The position numbers were made by a program, and so were the translations under genes. Below are positions 1 through 11,047 of a stretch of 64,000 bases of DNA, in pieces. How positions within the stretch are numbered: the stretch's first letter is position 1; every line of letters begins with the position of its first letter. Under the pieces are notes generated by a model. The model was not told where the DNA came from. It did not search any database and worked only from the letters and a program-made list of their open reading frames with translations. This DNA is from Chelonoidis abingdonii (lineage: Eukaryota; Chordata; Testudines; Testudinidae), in NCBI RefSeq assembly GCF_003597395.2, contig NC_133771.1, positions 124,777,178-124,841,177 of the forward strand, read 5' to 3'.

Positions 1-483
1 TCCTTAGCTCCAGGACTTGGGGTCTGGATGGACCCTTGTGTATTCAGGATTTTCCTAGCTGGATTCCTCACTGAGGGGTAGACTTCTATTGTTGTTCCAC
101 CTTCTGGGGTTGGTAGGGCACCAATCTCCTCTGGGCACCAGTCCAGGGCTCAGTGGCAGGCAGCTAAGTTCTGGAGTGCTAAACAGCTGCCTGCCTGGAT
201 CATTTCCTATCTGAGTTCCCGTTTTTTCCTCCCTGAGGGTAAATTAACTGAAAATAAAGTTTCAGCACATGTATAGACAAAGATAAAGCTGAAAACACCA
301 ATTTTTGGACACCTAGATAAAACTCAAAAATAGCTAAAATATATAAACCCTGAAAAATCAACCTCTACAAAACAGAAGCTGTTCACGTTGGTTAAAAGTG
401 AAATGTGCTAGTGTGTCTCATGTCTGAGTCACAACAGTGTCATGTAATGTATAAGTTAACACACATGTACAAAACAAATCTCC
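1..483. other. intronic sequence, nothing recognised
   Basis: No exon-like reading frame, RNA gene or repeat boundary is recognisable here. The short open frames have no recognisable protein family. Confidence 0.5.
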
Positions 484-486
484 TTA

Positions 487-782
487 GGCCTTGGCTACAC
501 TGGTGCTTTACAGCGCTGCAACTTTCTCGCTCAAGGGTGTGAAAAAATACCCCCCTGAGCGCTGCAAGATACAGCGCTGTAAAGCGCCAGTGTAAACAGT
601 GCTGCAGCGCTGGGAGTGCAGCTCCCAACGCTGCAAACTAATCCTCACGGTGAGGTGGAGTACCTGCAGTGCTGGGAGAGCTCTCTCCCAGCGCTGGCGC
701 CACGACTACACTCGCACTTCAAAGCGCTGCTGCAGGAGTGCTCCCGCGGCAGCGCTGTTCTGCTGCAAGTGTAGCCATACCC
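487..782. mobile_element. Harbinger-type MITE, TSD TTA
   Basis: A 296-base non-autonomous element flanked by TTA at 484..486 and 783..785. The left end begins GGCCTTGGCTACACTG; the right end read in reverse begins GGGTATGGCTACACTT. The interior repeats the palindrome CAGCGCTG and near variants. Ends, 3-base target duplication and internal palindromes match the 3.9-kb element at 24219..28153, so this is probably an internally deleted relative. A 3-base duplication is typical of PIF/Harbinger. It has no coding capacity. Confidence 0.85.
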
Positions 783-859
783 TTAGATACCTAATGTCTC
801 AGCATGCCGGACAAAATGTTTTGCCTATAACTGTCAGGAAGTGGGTTGTGGGCTGTCTG

Positions 860-1200
860 GTCTAGTGGTCAGAGTGAGAGTCAGGACTAATGGGAGCAGG
901 AATCATGGGCTGGGAAATGGAGCCAAAGGTCAGGACCAGAGTCAGAGGCCAAATGCTAGAGTCGGGGATAGAGTCAGAACCAGGCATCAAACTTGAGGAT
1001 CGGAGCCAGCGTCAGATATGAAATGCCAGAAGCAAGGGTTGAGTCAGACTCAAAAGCTGGGGATCAGAGCCAGGACTGATAGCTGATGGTCAGCAGAGAG
1101 GCGTAAGGGCAGAGCTGGAGGAGAGGCATGGTGGGAGTTAGGGCAGGAGCGAGGCAGAAGCCAGGAGTCAAAACAGGGTTGGATGCAGATTGAGCGAGAC
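860..1200. repeat. degenerate tandem-like GAGTCAGG/GAGCCAGG block
   Basis: The purine-rich phrases GAGTCAGG, GAGCCAGG and GGGGAT(A/C)AGAG recur at irregular spacing across roughly 340 bases. It looks like a decayed minisatellite or the repetitive part of an old retroelement. No gene reads through it convincingly. Confidence 0.5.
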
Positions 1201-1240
1201 AGGCAAAAGCAAAAAGTCTGCACAGTTGCTCAGACACCCA

Positions 1241-1489
1241 GAGGTGCCCACTTCAGTTCCTGGGGGGTGCTTGACCCTTGCTCCACGCCAAGCCCCACCT
1301 CTACTCCACCCCTTCCCCCAAGCCCTTGTGCCTGCCCCCCTCTTCCTGCCCCTGCTCCACCCCACCCCGTCTCTAGGAGGGAGGAGGAGGAGCTGATCGG
1401 TGGGGCTGCTGGTGGGTGCTGAGCACCCACCTTTTTTCCCCGTGGGTGTACCAGCCCCAGAGCACCCACGGAGTCAGCACCTATGAGCC
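1241..1489. mobile_element. hAT-like non-autonomous element (CATAGGTGC-type ends)
   Basis: The right end ...GGAGTCAGCACCTATG reads in reverse as CATAGGTGCTGACTCC, the same terminus as the element at 45534..45917, and the C-rich interior is also shared. The left end (AGAGGTGCCCACTTC) is more diverged. The flanking octamers match only partly, so the left boundary is approximate. Confidence 0.6.
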
Positions 1490-1739
1490 CACCCAAAGTC
1501 TCTTCCAGGTTTAAGTTGGCATGAGCCATTCAGGCAGCCACAGGCATTGGGAACTCTGATAGGATTTCCCGTTGGATCTGGCCTTCTAGGATTAGTGAGA
1601 TACTTCTTTAGCTATCTCTCTTGCTGGTGACAAGGGAGCATCAGAATCTATGGCCCCGAGTTCTAGGACCATAGCCTTGAAATCTTACATGAATTATTTC
1701 ATATTTTTATTTTTTATTTGTGTTGAAGTATCACGTAGG

Positions 1740-1835
1740 AGTCCTAGTCTTAGACCAGGATCCCACTGTGCTAAGTTCTGTACAAAAACACAACACACAG
1801 AATTCTTTCCCTGAAAAGCTTACAGTTTCAGGAAC
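1740..1835 (-). repeat. dispersed LINE/SINE-tail-like repeat fragment
   Basis: Text such as GATCCCACTGTGCTAAG...TGTACAAAAACACAA...AAAAGCTTACAGT is one of several scattered copies of the same motif; related fragments lie near 7900..7960, 30030..30110 (plus strand), 44190..44270 and 44885..44955. I assign it to an ancient amniote retroposon tail by recollection only. Confidence 0.45.
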
Positions 1836-1890
1836 ATCAAGGGAACCATTAATCAACACCTTTTGTGGCAAATTGTTAACAAACCTTGCT

Positions 1891-1950
1891 CAGAAAGAGC
1901 CTGATCCAACTTCCTTATAAGTCAATGGAAGCTGGATCAGGCCCGCTCTG
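1891..1950. repeat. perfect-arm palindromic repeat (hairpin)
   Basis: The left arm GCCTGATCCAACTTCC is mirrored by the right arm GGAAGCTGGATCAGGC around a short loop, so the single strand would fold into a hairpin. It belongs to a dispersed class of palindromic miniature repeats seen several times in this window. Confidence 0.6.
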
Positions 1951-2658
1951 AGCTAGATGGCATCTGTCCTCATGAATAGCCTATCCGACATGTGACCTAT
2001 TCTGCTCTATGACACAAGCAGAGAAAAGCAGATGGCATCTTTAAAAGCATGTGACCACTTTCATGTTCAAGGTTTAATCCATTTAGGGAAACCATCTGCA
2101 CAAAGTGGGAAGCCTTCAGGGCAAGGTTGTTGGTCATTTGTGCTATTTCCACACACGTGCAGCCAATAAGTCTTAAGTTTCTGGGAGGGCTAATGAACTG
2201 ATTCTTTGTACTTGTTTCCCACATTAGCCCCCACCCTAAAGTAAACGGACTCGTTCAGTAACCAAGGTGGGTAAATTTGGGCAGCTAGTAGGCTCCTCTG
2301 CTACAAAGGAAGGTCATCTGCTTTTGTTGATATCTTTGTTCAGTTGGCAATGTTTGAACATGTTCAAAGGACAGTTTTCTAAATAAGCCTGGACTTTGGG
2401 AGTTACTAGGCAGCCATAGCACTGAGGAGTTTGTGTGCATTTGTTGAAATTTATTTTTTCTGTGTTTATTTTCCTCCTCCTCCAACTACTTAGCTATACA
2501 TAAGGCTCCATGTGCTATGCAGCACATTATGCGGCTAAAGTAGGTGGCAAGGCCCTTGATTTATGTCGAAGAACTGCACTGAATTATACCAAAGACTGAG
2601 AAGTATGCATCAGTTTAAAGGAGCAGGGCTATGCTCCAGCAATGCTTAGGAACTCTGC
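1951..2658. other. intronic sequence, nothing recognised
   Basis: No exon, RNA gene or clear element ends seen. Confidence 0.45.
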
Positions 2659-2666
2659 ATGGCAGC

Positions 2667-2894
2667 CAGGGCCGGCTCTAGGGTTTTTGCCGCCGCAAGC
2701 GGCTCGGGGTGATGGGAGGGACATGATTGACGGCAGCTCCACTGCCCTGCTTTCTTCTTCGGTGGCAGGTCCTTCCCTCCGAGAGGGCTGAGGGACCCGC
2801 CACCGAATTGCCATCAAAGAGCCTGATGTGCCAGCCCTTCCCCTTGGCCGCCCCAAGCACCTGCTTGCTGAGCTGGTGCCTGGAGCCAGCCCTG
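2667..2894. mobile_element. hAT-type MITE, 8-base TSD ATGGCAGC
   Basis: A 228-base element with ends CAGGGCCGGCTCTAG and, reversed, CAGGGCTGGCTCCAG. It is flanked by a perfect 8-base duplication ATGGCAGC at 2659..2666 and 2895..2902, the hAT hallmark. The end motif is shared with the element at 8778..9200. No coding sequence. Confidence 0.9.
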
Positions 2895-3078
2895 ATGGCA
2901 GCTACCTTCTCCTGGAAACAGTCACTTCTGTCATTAACTGCCCTACTCCTTCAGCTTGCCACATAGCTGGCTGTTTTGCAGATCTCCTTATGCATGGAAA
3001 AGGAGAGCTCCTTAAAAGCAGATGCATTCCCCTCCCTCAATAGCAATAATGCTCAGCAGAGGACTCTGCTCAGCATCA

Positions 3079-3563
3079 GGGTATGTCTACACTGCAGTGT
3101 AAGCCCAGGGTTAGTTGGACTTGAGTTAGCAAACCCTGGCTTGGTTAACCTAGGGCTTGAGTGTTGACACTCATAGTATGTCTACACTGTAGTATAGATG
3201 CAGCCCGTCTGGAATCATGCTCTGGGAGTCTACCAAGAGTATCCCACAATCCCATGGCTAACTTTGTGTCCTCTGGACAGTCAAGTTTGGTGGACAATCA
3301 ATTTTCCCACATTGCACCACAAACAAAGAGCTAAAGCTGCCATGTTTTGGAAGGGCACTAGGAAGTCTGGGATGTGGGTGGTTGGACTCAGGCCTGAATA
3401 ATGCAGTGTACATCCTGGAGCCCCAGGTTGGGACGTAGGGTTCAACAGTTCCTAACTTAGGATTAAAAATGAGTGTAGACGCTCAAGCCCTAGGTTAACA
3501 AACCTCGGTCTGCTAACTCAAGTTCTACTAACTCTGGGCTTATTTTGCAGTGTAGATACACCA
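3079..3563. mobile_element. MITE with GGGTATGTCTACACTG ends, TSD TCA
   Basis: Inverted ends of about 90 bases: the left arm carries GTAAGCCCAGGGTTAGT...GGTTAACCTAGGGCTTGAG and the right arm its reverse. TCA flanks it at 3076..3078 and 3564..3566. A secondary TATGTCTACACTGTAGTATAG motif at about 3176 suggests an inserted or duplicated end. The 3-base duplication points to the Harbinger group. Confidence 0.75.
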
Positions 3564-3566
3564 TCA

Positions 3567-3765
3567 TTTGCATCTACACTGCAAAGCAATGGGGCTTGAA
3601 ACCTGGCTCCTGGCTTGACTCAGGCTTGGACTCTCCACCCCCATGGGGTGCTGTGACCCTGCATCTGAGCCCTGGGTCAGTGTGGTTTGTGTGTAGACAG
3701 AAGGGGGTTAGGCTTGAGCCTCAGTTCAGACTCTGGGCTTTACATTACAGTGTAGACATAACTTG
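3567..3765. mobile_element. second MITE of the TCTACACTG type
   Basis: Directly abuts the previous element. It starts CATCTACACTGCAAAGC and ends ATTACAGTGTAGACATAAC, again inverted termini. Interior phrases GGCTTGAAACCTGGCTC and GGCTTGAGCCTCAGTTC resemble the element at 32372..32557. Boundaries are approximate. Confidence 0.55.
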
Positions 3766-4838
3766 AGAAAATATCCAGATAAGATAGTGACCAGTCTTGA
3801 CCCTGCTACTGTGTCTGCAGTTTGGAAGGATCTCTTTCTCACTTCTTCATGTTCCATCCTTGTAAAGGAAGTAGCATGGACATAAGCAAAGGAAATCTAC
3901 TGAACTTCCCCTTTTAGAGAGATGCTAAAGAAAAAAGAAACGGAGGAGAATAAATCAGGAAGACAAAGCAATGGGTGGAGGAGTGCATGTACACACACAC
4001 ACACGCAAAGAGCAGCTTGTATGTGGCACAAACAGAGTTTTATGGTATTTGGCAGTTTAGTAAAGAAGTAAATTATAAAGTATAACACTTATCCATAGGG
4101 CCCAGACTGCAGAATCCAGAGTAATCAGCAGCATTAATATAACATAAGTACTCATAATAGGCATCCCTTTCTTTCCCAAACTTACAGCAATTTAGGGTGT
4201 CTGCCAGGCAACTACAATAAAATAAAGGTCCTTAAATTGCTTTCACTAGTTGAAAAGTTGTGTTTCTTGTTTTTACTTTATTCCACTTCTTAACCTCCAT
4301 CCTCTCTTTTTTTATTATTTGGTCTCCTTTATTTCCACTTCCCCTGTTTCTCTCCGAAAAGCAGCATCTACTTCCTTTTCACTCTTTCTCTCATTTTTAC
4401 TCTCGTCTTTGGTGTGTTGTCCCTGCAAAATTAAGTCAAGTTATCCTATACTTGTTTCTCTCAAGTTAGTGTAGCTTGAGTCAGAGTAGACACTACTTGA
4501 ACCACTGTACCCATGCTGGCGCTGCACTCACTCGTGTAGTAGCCCTAAGACTTCTAGGGGCATATCCCCTGGTTACTTGTACTATAGTAAGCTGAGCCAT
4601 TCTAAGAATTCTTTCCCAGTGAATTGTGGGAGAACTTGTTGGTCCTTTCTGGGCACATGAAGGAATTATGGGAAGGCATTGGACAATTAATGGCATTTGA
4701 GTGGAACTGTGCCTGTGTCCATACTGCAAAGTGGTCGTGTTAGCAGTTGATGAGTTGTGCTCATTCGATCTTTAGCCTGTACCCTGTGACAGGCCAGTCA
4801 ACTTGAATTGAAAGCACCACCACACTTCAGATGAGGGA
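3766..4838. other. intronic sequence with short CA tract
   Basis: It holds a short (CA)n run at about 3991..4004 and a pyrimidine-rich stretch at 4290..4440. Around 4455..4800 the text (AGTAGACACTACTTGAACC, GTGTCCATACTGCAAAGTGG) resembles decayed MITE sequence without clear ends. No gene seen. Confidence 0.45.
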
Positions 4839-5680
4839 TGTCACGCTGTCTGGAATGGCTCATGACCGTGAGTAGCTACCTCAGGGAAGACACCCCAAAC
4901 TGGGGGTAAGTTCTATCATTAGATTTCACCAAGCCAGTGGCAAATGTGAACTCCTGAATCACTCTAACAGTCTCATCATGGAGTCACAGACAGTCCGCTT
5001 AGACTCTTCAATCTATCTTGTCACCCAACCAAGCTGGAGCTGGTAATACTTTTACTCCAAAAATCTCTCACGCTATTCAGGTTGTCTCCAGTCGCAAGAG
5101 ACTAGTCACTTACCCCAGATCAATTGGTACTCTAGCTCTTACACCAAAGACGTTTGTAGCCAATTCTGTAATAAACTATTTAAAGGTTTATTAATAAGGA
5201 AAAAGAAACAAGAGAATTATTTACTGATTAAAGCAAGCAAACATAAACATAAATAACTTGCAGTGTAAATCCTACAAGTGACAGAGTTGTCGTGATCTAT
5301 CAATTCAAAGTGTCTTTCAGGGCTGACCCAAGAGATAGCTCCTGGGGATCTCTGGCTTCAGTTTGGTGTCTCTGGCTGCTCAGAGTGAGAGTTCAACAGC
5401 AATGCGAATGAACATTTTCCTGTGTCTTTGTTTTATTTCATTCATCCTCCAAGTCTATAGGAGGAGCTTCCTTGCATGTAGCATTTCCAAGGTGCAACAG
5501 TGACATTAACCAATTCTTTGTATTGTGATGTTCCTTGACAGCCCATCTGATTTTGAGAGTTCTTCTGGAGGGGTGCAGGGGAATCACTTCCCATCTTAGT
5601 TCACAAGTTTAGAGCAATTATTTTCAAAGTTATAAAGCAAATGTACATATTGCCTCACAGCATAAAATACAGACGTTACA
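4839..5680 (-). mobile_element. solo-LTR-like element, minus strand
   Basis: On the minus strand this 842-base block begins TGTAACGTCTG and ends CAGCGTGACA, with the TG...CA termini of a retroviral-type LTR. A minus-strand AATAAA lies inside the reverse of TTAATAAGG...TTTATTA near 5170..5200. No internal gag, pol or env sequence adjoins it, so it looks like a solo LTR left by recombination. The flanking pentamers do not match, so age or rearrangement has erased the duplication. I recall similar LTR text from turtle genomes but cannot check it. Confidence 0.6.
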
Positions 5681-5686
5681 GATAAA

Positions 5687-5865
5687 CCTCTACCCCGATA
5701 TAACGCTGTCCTTGGGAGCCAAAAAATCTTACTGCATTATAGGTGAAACTGCGTTATATCAAACTTGTTTTGATCTGCTGGAGTGCACGCACCCCCCTGA
5801 GTGCTTCTTTACCACATTATATCCGAATTCGTGTTTTATCAGGTCACGTTATATTGGGGTAGAGG
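5687..5865. mobile_element. MITE with CCTCTACCCCGATATAACG ends
   Basis: A 179-base element with near-perfect inverted ends: left CCTCTACCCCGATATAACG, right read in reverse CCTCTACCCCAATATAACG. The subterminal motif CGTTATAT recurs inside. No coding sequence and no clear target duplication; superfamily not certain. Confidence 0.8.
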
Positions 5866-5905
5866 TGGAAGATTGTGTGCAGCAACTTACAAACATTCTG
5901 CAGAG

Positions 5906-6106
5906 CAAGGGTTCTTAAACTGGGGATCAGGACCCCTCAGGGGGTCACAAGGTTATTACAAGCTGTCAGCCTCAGACCTTGCTTTGCCTCTAGCATTTAT
6001 AATGGTGTTAAATATATAAAAAAGTGTTTCTAATTTATAAGGGGGGTCACACTAAAAGGCTTGCTATGTGAAAGGAGTCACCAGTACAAAAGTATGAGAA
6101 CCACTG
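5906..6106. mobile_element. hAT-type MITE (GGTTCTTAAACT ends)
   Basis: Left end CAAGGGTTCTTAAACT and right end reversed CAGTGGTTCTCATACT have the CAG-GGTTCTCA form of hAT termini. The flanks CTGCAGAG (5898..5905) and CTATAGAG (6107..6114) match at six of eight positions, a decayed octamer duplication. The interior has the run GGGGGGTCACA. Non-coding. Confidence 0.8.
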
Positions 6107-6114
6107 CTATAGAG

Positions 6115-8769
6115 TCTAAACACTGAGTAAATTCTTATAACACTAGTATCGTAGCTAATGCCTGCAGCCTTGGCAAGAGCTGGCATCTGGCCTGTCAGCA
6201 TCTCAAGGAGTTTTGTGTGTGGATCAGATTTGAGTTAGGAGTAACACTCAAGTTATAACTCGAGTTAACTTTGCAATGAAGACAAGCCATCTGTCATGCA
6301 CCATCTTACTCTGTTACTCACTTCCTGTGTTCCTTGCATTTTCACATACCTCTCCCATAAGAGTCCCATCTCTTTCTCTGCTCTTCCATTGAGGTCTCCA
6401 TCTGTCTCTCTCAGGTTTCCCTTCCCTCGAGGTGCCTCTTCTATTCATTGAGGTTTGCCCTTTCCTCTTCCCCGCTCTCCCCTTAGAAGCATTGATACTG
6501 GAGGTAGGAGAGGGCTGTGCTCCCTTTCTTGTGCACATGTGCTTCACCTGCTCTTTCTACCCTGCCACTCTAGGCTGGGAGGAGGTTGAGCCAATTCTTC
6601 CTTTTCCCTCTGCCTGCTGATTAGCTGGCATATTAATGAGCTGCCCTCAATCCTCTTTGGCTGGGTGTCATGAAGACGATTCTGTGAAGGCGTCCACACA
6701 GCTGCAGGCTGATGGGGAATTCATGTGACCTTTTGTATAGCAGGTAGAAAGGTAGACCTTTTGTATAGCAGGCAGCTTTCCCCATTGCTGCACATAAGTT
6801 TGGGGTCAGCCTCCCAAAAGATGGGGAACCCACAGTCTTTATGGACCACGCAGGCTATCCCAGATAGTTAAACAGATATTCCACAGATGCTCTGGCTCTC
6901 TGAATGTGTGTATATAATTTACAATGTTCCTTAGGTGGCCAGAAATGTTCTAAGAGCACCACTAGCTCACACTGAGTTCCTCTTGGTTAGACTTCATTAT
7001 TGGGCTAATCAGTAATTTATTATTTCTTTGAGAATTGGAGTTAGTCAAATAGCCCCAGTTCTAGTGGTAGAAAACCTTGGTGTACTGTTTGTCTCCATTC
7101 TGTCTCTTGTGATCCATGCTAATGTGATTATTGGACAGTTATTACTGTAACTTGGGAAATGTCAGGAGATTTGAAAGCGCTGATCTCTGCTTTTTATTTA
7201 TTTATTTAAGTTTGGATTATTGTAAACTCTTCTTGAGCAAATTGACCAGTTTTGAAGTGTGATAATGGTCCAATAAGTAACGGTATTAAAATAGCACTTT
7301 CATGCATAGCATGTCTGCTCCTAGATTTTTGGTGTTAGAGCTGTTTACTGACAAAATTAAGTTTTTATTATGATTCACACTGGGGTGAAATTCTTCTCTG
7401 TGCAGAGAGCCAACACAAGGCCAGTGCAACAATCAAGTCCCATAGAAGTCTTATGTGAAGGGCTATTGTAGCCATTACAGCTGTGGCAGTGCAAGCTAGA
7501 TTGCAATTTGCCTTGCACATCCATCAGCAAAATTGTCAGTTGAGTTCTGATTGTAGAATCTTTACTACACTTGAGGGTGGGTGTACTCGGAAGAGGCAGA
7601 AACAGCACTGCTTGATTTTTCTCAATGCTGATTTGAGTTTGAAGACCTAGCAGTTGGGAAAATTACTAGCTATCTTGTAGGCTGAGCACAGTTGATCTGT
7701 ATAGCTATTGAGCGGTAATGTGGAACCCCATTATATTTTCAGTAATTTTCTTAGAGTGCAATTCAGATTGTGCAAAATGTTGTGGGCTGTTGTCTTACTA
7801 CTGTTAGTCCAAGCTACATGAGCACATTCCTACTGACACTTTAAGTAGCCTAGACATTGGCTCCTTTGTAAAGTTTCCTAGCAAAACATACATTTATTTT
7901 TTATTTTATCTTTATTTTTTATTAATGTACCTATCACAGTGTCCCTGAGCACATCTGACTATAAACAGTACAAATGTGGTGTTCCACTATTATGTATAAA
8001 TCTATCTGAGCAGAAGGTTTACGCAGAGACTAGGAAGACAAAATGGTGTGGGATGGGGAAGAGTAAATATTTAGTCTTCCAGTACATTCTCCTCTCTGAC
8101 CTTTGCCAACAATTCCATTACCACACTCACGCTCCAGAATAAGATGGTGCATGCCAAATAAATGAAGGCCTCCAGGAACACGCTGATTCAAGGTTCTCAT
8201 GTAGCTGATGTTGGCGGGGAATGTGGGTTTTAAAGAAATTGTTTGCCTCTGCTGTCTCCTCTCACCCTTTGTTTTGCTTTCATGTTATCAGCTAGTGGTC
8301 CATCCCTCTGCAGTGCTCTAAGATCTAGTTTCAAGTAGTATTTTTGTCTTTTTGATAGCACTTTTTAAAATGAGACACAGGAAACGATCCAGGGAGCTCT
8401 GCTGTAGAGAGTCTGGTTTTCTCTGCATTCAACCCACAGCTTCTCCAGCAATTTTTTCTATACTTTTTCAGGCAATAATCTGAAGGGTTTTCAAGGTTCC
8501 TTTCTCCTTGAAACTTTTAACAAGAATGTATCTGACCGCTAAAGTACTTTTCAGTGGGAGGTTAATTTAGATTGTATAAGACTTGATGTTCATTTACTCT
8601 AAGAGCCTTTAAATTTACTCCTGATTTAAGTGAAATGCAAGAGTTTGTAGTGAGCTTACTTTATCCTGCTGTAAGGCTCTTTTATTCTGTCAAAGTGGGA
8701 TAAAGAGACTGTCGTGTAAATGAGAATCGGGTCCATAGATTATTATTATTTTTTTTAATTTTAACGTTG
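6115..8769. other. intronic sequence, no gene seen
   Basis: About 2.6 kb without recognisable exons. A fragment at about 7895..7960 (ATTAATGTACC...CACAGTG) may be a retroposon tail. A small direct repeat, CCTTTTGTATAGCAGG(T/C)AG, occurs twice at about 6730 and 6759. Confidence 0.45.
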
Positions 8770-8777
8770 CTCAGAAT

Positions 8778-9200
8778 CAGGGCCGTCCCTAGCTATTCTG
8801 GGGCCCTATGCAGACCCCCCCCCCCCGTGGGGTTGTGTGGGGCTCCAGGCCTCCGGGGGGGCGGGGCTGGCTTGGGGGCAGGAGGGAATCACCCCACAGC
8901 ACTCACCAGCGGCATGGCTAGGACTGGGCCACTGCACTTCCTGCCGCCCGAGAGTGCAGGCCAGACCCTGGTGCACTCCTCAAGGGAGCTGGGGGGGAGC
9001 AGGGCGAGAAGAGGTGGGACTACGGTAGGGAAGGGGTGGGGTGGGGGCAGAACAGGGTGAGGGCTTTGGGGTCCTTGGGAAGAGGCGGGGCAGGGGCTGG
9101 AGCAGCACGCAGCTGTGCAGAGCACCAGGATATTTGGTGCCCCAAATTTCCTGGTGCCCTACACAGCTGCTTACTTTGCGTATGGGTAAGGACGGCCCTG
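8778..9200. mobile_element. hAT-type MITE, 8-base TSD CTCAGAAT
   Basis: Ends CAGGGCCGTCCCTAGC and, reversed, CAGGGCCGTCCTTACC. A perfect octamer CTCAGAAT lies at 8770..8777 and 9201..9208. The interior is GC-rich with a C-run at 8815..8826. Its termini match 2667..2894, so both belong to one hAT group. Open frames inside are an effect of GC content. Confidence 0.92.
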
Positions 9201-9303
9201 CTCAGAATTCTATAGATTTTTAATTTGGTTTTTGTTATTTGGGGGAAAATGTTTGGCCCCTTGAAATTTGCACCCAAGGAGACACCAGCTCTGCACAACT
9301 GCT

Positions 9304-10632
9304 TAGGTTTGCCAACTTTCTACTTGCACAAAACTGAACACCCTTTCCGCGTCCTGCCCGCCCCTCCTCTGAGGACCCACTCATGCCCTGTCCCTTCTCA
9401 AAGGCCCTGCCCCCTGCTTACTCCATCCCCCTCCCTCTGTCACTTGCTGTCCCCACCCTCACTCACTCATTTTTACCAGGATGGGTCAGGGGGCTGGGAT
9501 GCGGGAGGGGATGAGGGCTCTGGCTGGGGGTGTGGGCTCTGGGGTGAGAACAAGTATGAGGAGTTTCAGATGCAGGAGGGGTGTCTGGGCTGGGAAATGG
9601 AGCCGAGGGGTTCAGGGTAAGGGAGGGGACTTTGGCTGAGGCAGGGGGTTGGGGTGTGGGAGGGAGAACGGTCTTTGGCCTGGGGGTGCGGGTTCTGGGG
9701 TGGGGCCAGAAATGAGATGTTCAGAATGTGGGAGGGGGCTGTGGGCTGGGGCAGCGGGTTGAGAGGTTGAAGGGGTGAGGGCTCTGGCTGGGGATGTGAG
9801 CTCTGATATGGAGCTGGGGATGAGGGATTTAGGGTGCAGGAGGGGAACTCCAGGCTGGGGGGTTTCAGAGTGCGGGGTGGCTCTGGGCTGGGACAGAAAG
9901 TTGGGGAGCAGGGGGTATGAGGGCTCTGGCTGGAGGTGCTGACTCTGGGGCGGGGCTGGAGATGAGGGGTTTGGGGTATAAGAGGGTGCTGGGATGGGTT
10001 TGGAGGGTCGAAGGGGGATTAGGGCTGGGGCAGGAGGGTTGGGGCACGGGGTAGGGTGAGGGCTCCAGCTTGGGGTGTGGACTCTGGGATGGGATTTGGG
10101 ATGAGGGATTTGGGGTATAGGAGGGTGCTCTGGGCTCGGATTGAGGAGTTCAGAGTGTGGGAAGGGTGATCAGGGCTGGAGCAGGGGGTTGGGGCACGAG
10201 GTGGGGGCCTCACGGGTCCAGGCTCTGGGCAGCACTTACCACAAGCGGCTCCCAGAAGCAATGGCATGTCCCTCTTCCAGCTCCTACATAGAGGCTTGGT
10301 GCCGGACAGACGGCTCTGTGCACTGCCCTGTCTGCAGGTGCCGCCCTCACAGCTGTCATTGGCTGCAGTTCCTGGTCAATGGGAACTGCAGGGACGGCGC
10401 TTGGCGTGGGGACAGCATGCAGAGCCCTCTGGCTGCTCCTACACGTAGGACCCAGAGGGGGGACATGCTGGGTGCTTCCCAGGAGCCGTGTGGCGCAGAG
10501 GCTAGTAGGGAGCCTGCCAGCCCTGCTACACAGTGCCGGCAACCTGACAATCAAAGGCCTGGTTGGCGATGCCACCAAGATCCTTTTTTCAGTTGGGTGT
10601 TCTGACTGAAAACCGGACACCTGGTCACCCAA
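9304..10632. mobile_element. hAT-like element with G-rich tandem interior
   Basis: The left end GGTTTGCCAACTTTC...AAAACTGAACACCC and the reverse of the right end, GGGTGACCAGGTGTCC, resemble turtle hAT-type repeats. The 10200..10450 part is the reverse of core text in the elements at 34150..34624 and 47489..48081 (CTCCTACAC(A/G)TAGG, CAATGGGA(A/G)CTGC). The 9500..10210 interior is a degenerate tandem array. No convincing gene; apparent proteins over 10210..10635 on both strands are low-complexity shadows. Confidence 0.6.
9500..10210. repeat. degenerate G-rich tandem repeat, about 110-155 base units
   Basis: The phrase GAGGGCTCTGGCTGGGG(A/G)TG and variants begins near 9513, 9668, 9777, 9919 and 10057, each followed by GGGCTCTGGGGTGGGGC- and GGATGAGGGGTTTGGGGT-like text. 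Units have diverged and vary in length. The opposite strand is C-rich throughout. Confidence 0.7.
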
Positions 10633-11042
10633 CAACTACTGCATATGGTACTCACTTTGGTAGCAGGACTGTACCTTTCCCAATACAGCTAGAACATGGG
10701 GGTAGTTAAGTGGGGACATGGCAGGGGCGGTGTTAGCCCACCAAAAAATGTGTGGATTGTATTCATAGAAGTTTCTTATTGTATAAAAGTAGACAAACTT
10801 AATTGTGGTACAAAATTACTCATGAAAATAATTATCAAAATCTGTTATTTTATTATTTTTAACTGTAGTGCCCTCAAATAAGGTTGCCTGTGCCCCTGCA
10901 GTAGTGTTACCAAATGCTTCATTGTAGGAAAGGATAACTGTTTTTTTCTATGTGGTTTTGTCCTAGGGTAGCTGAAGCAGAACTGTAGTTCTGCCCTCAT
11001 ACAGTGGGTTGCTGAGCACTCCTTTCTGTATTGATGTTATTC
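10633..11042. other. intronic sequence, nothing recognised
   Basis: AT-rich text with no exon or clear repeat ends. Confidence 0.4.
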
Positions 11043-11047
11043 TTCAT

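Noticed and set aside
10141..10635. Cysteine- and alanine-rich frames of 154 and 141 codons
   Set aside because: They sit in repeat DNA, oppose each other and lack family motifs despite the CPVCRC-like text.
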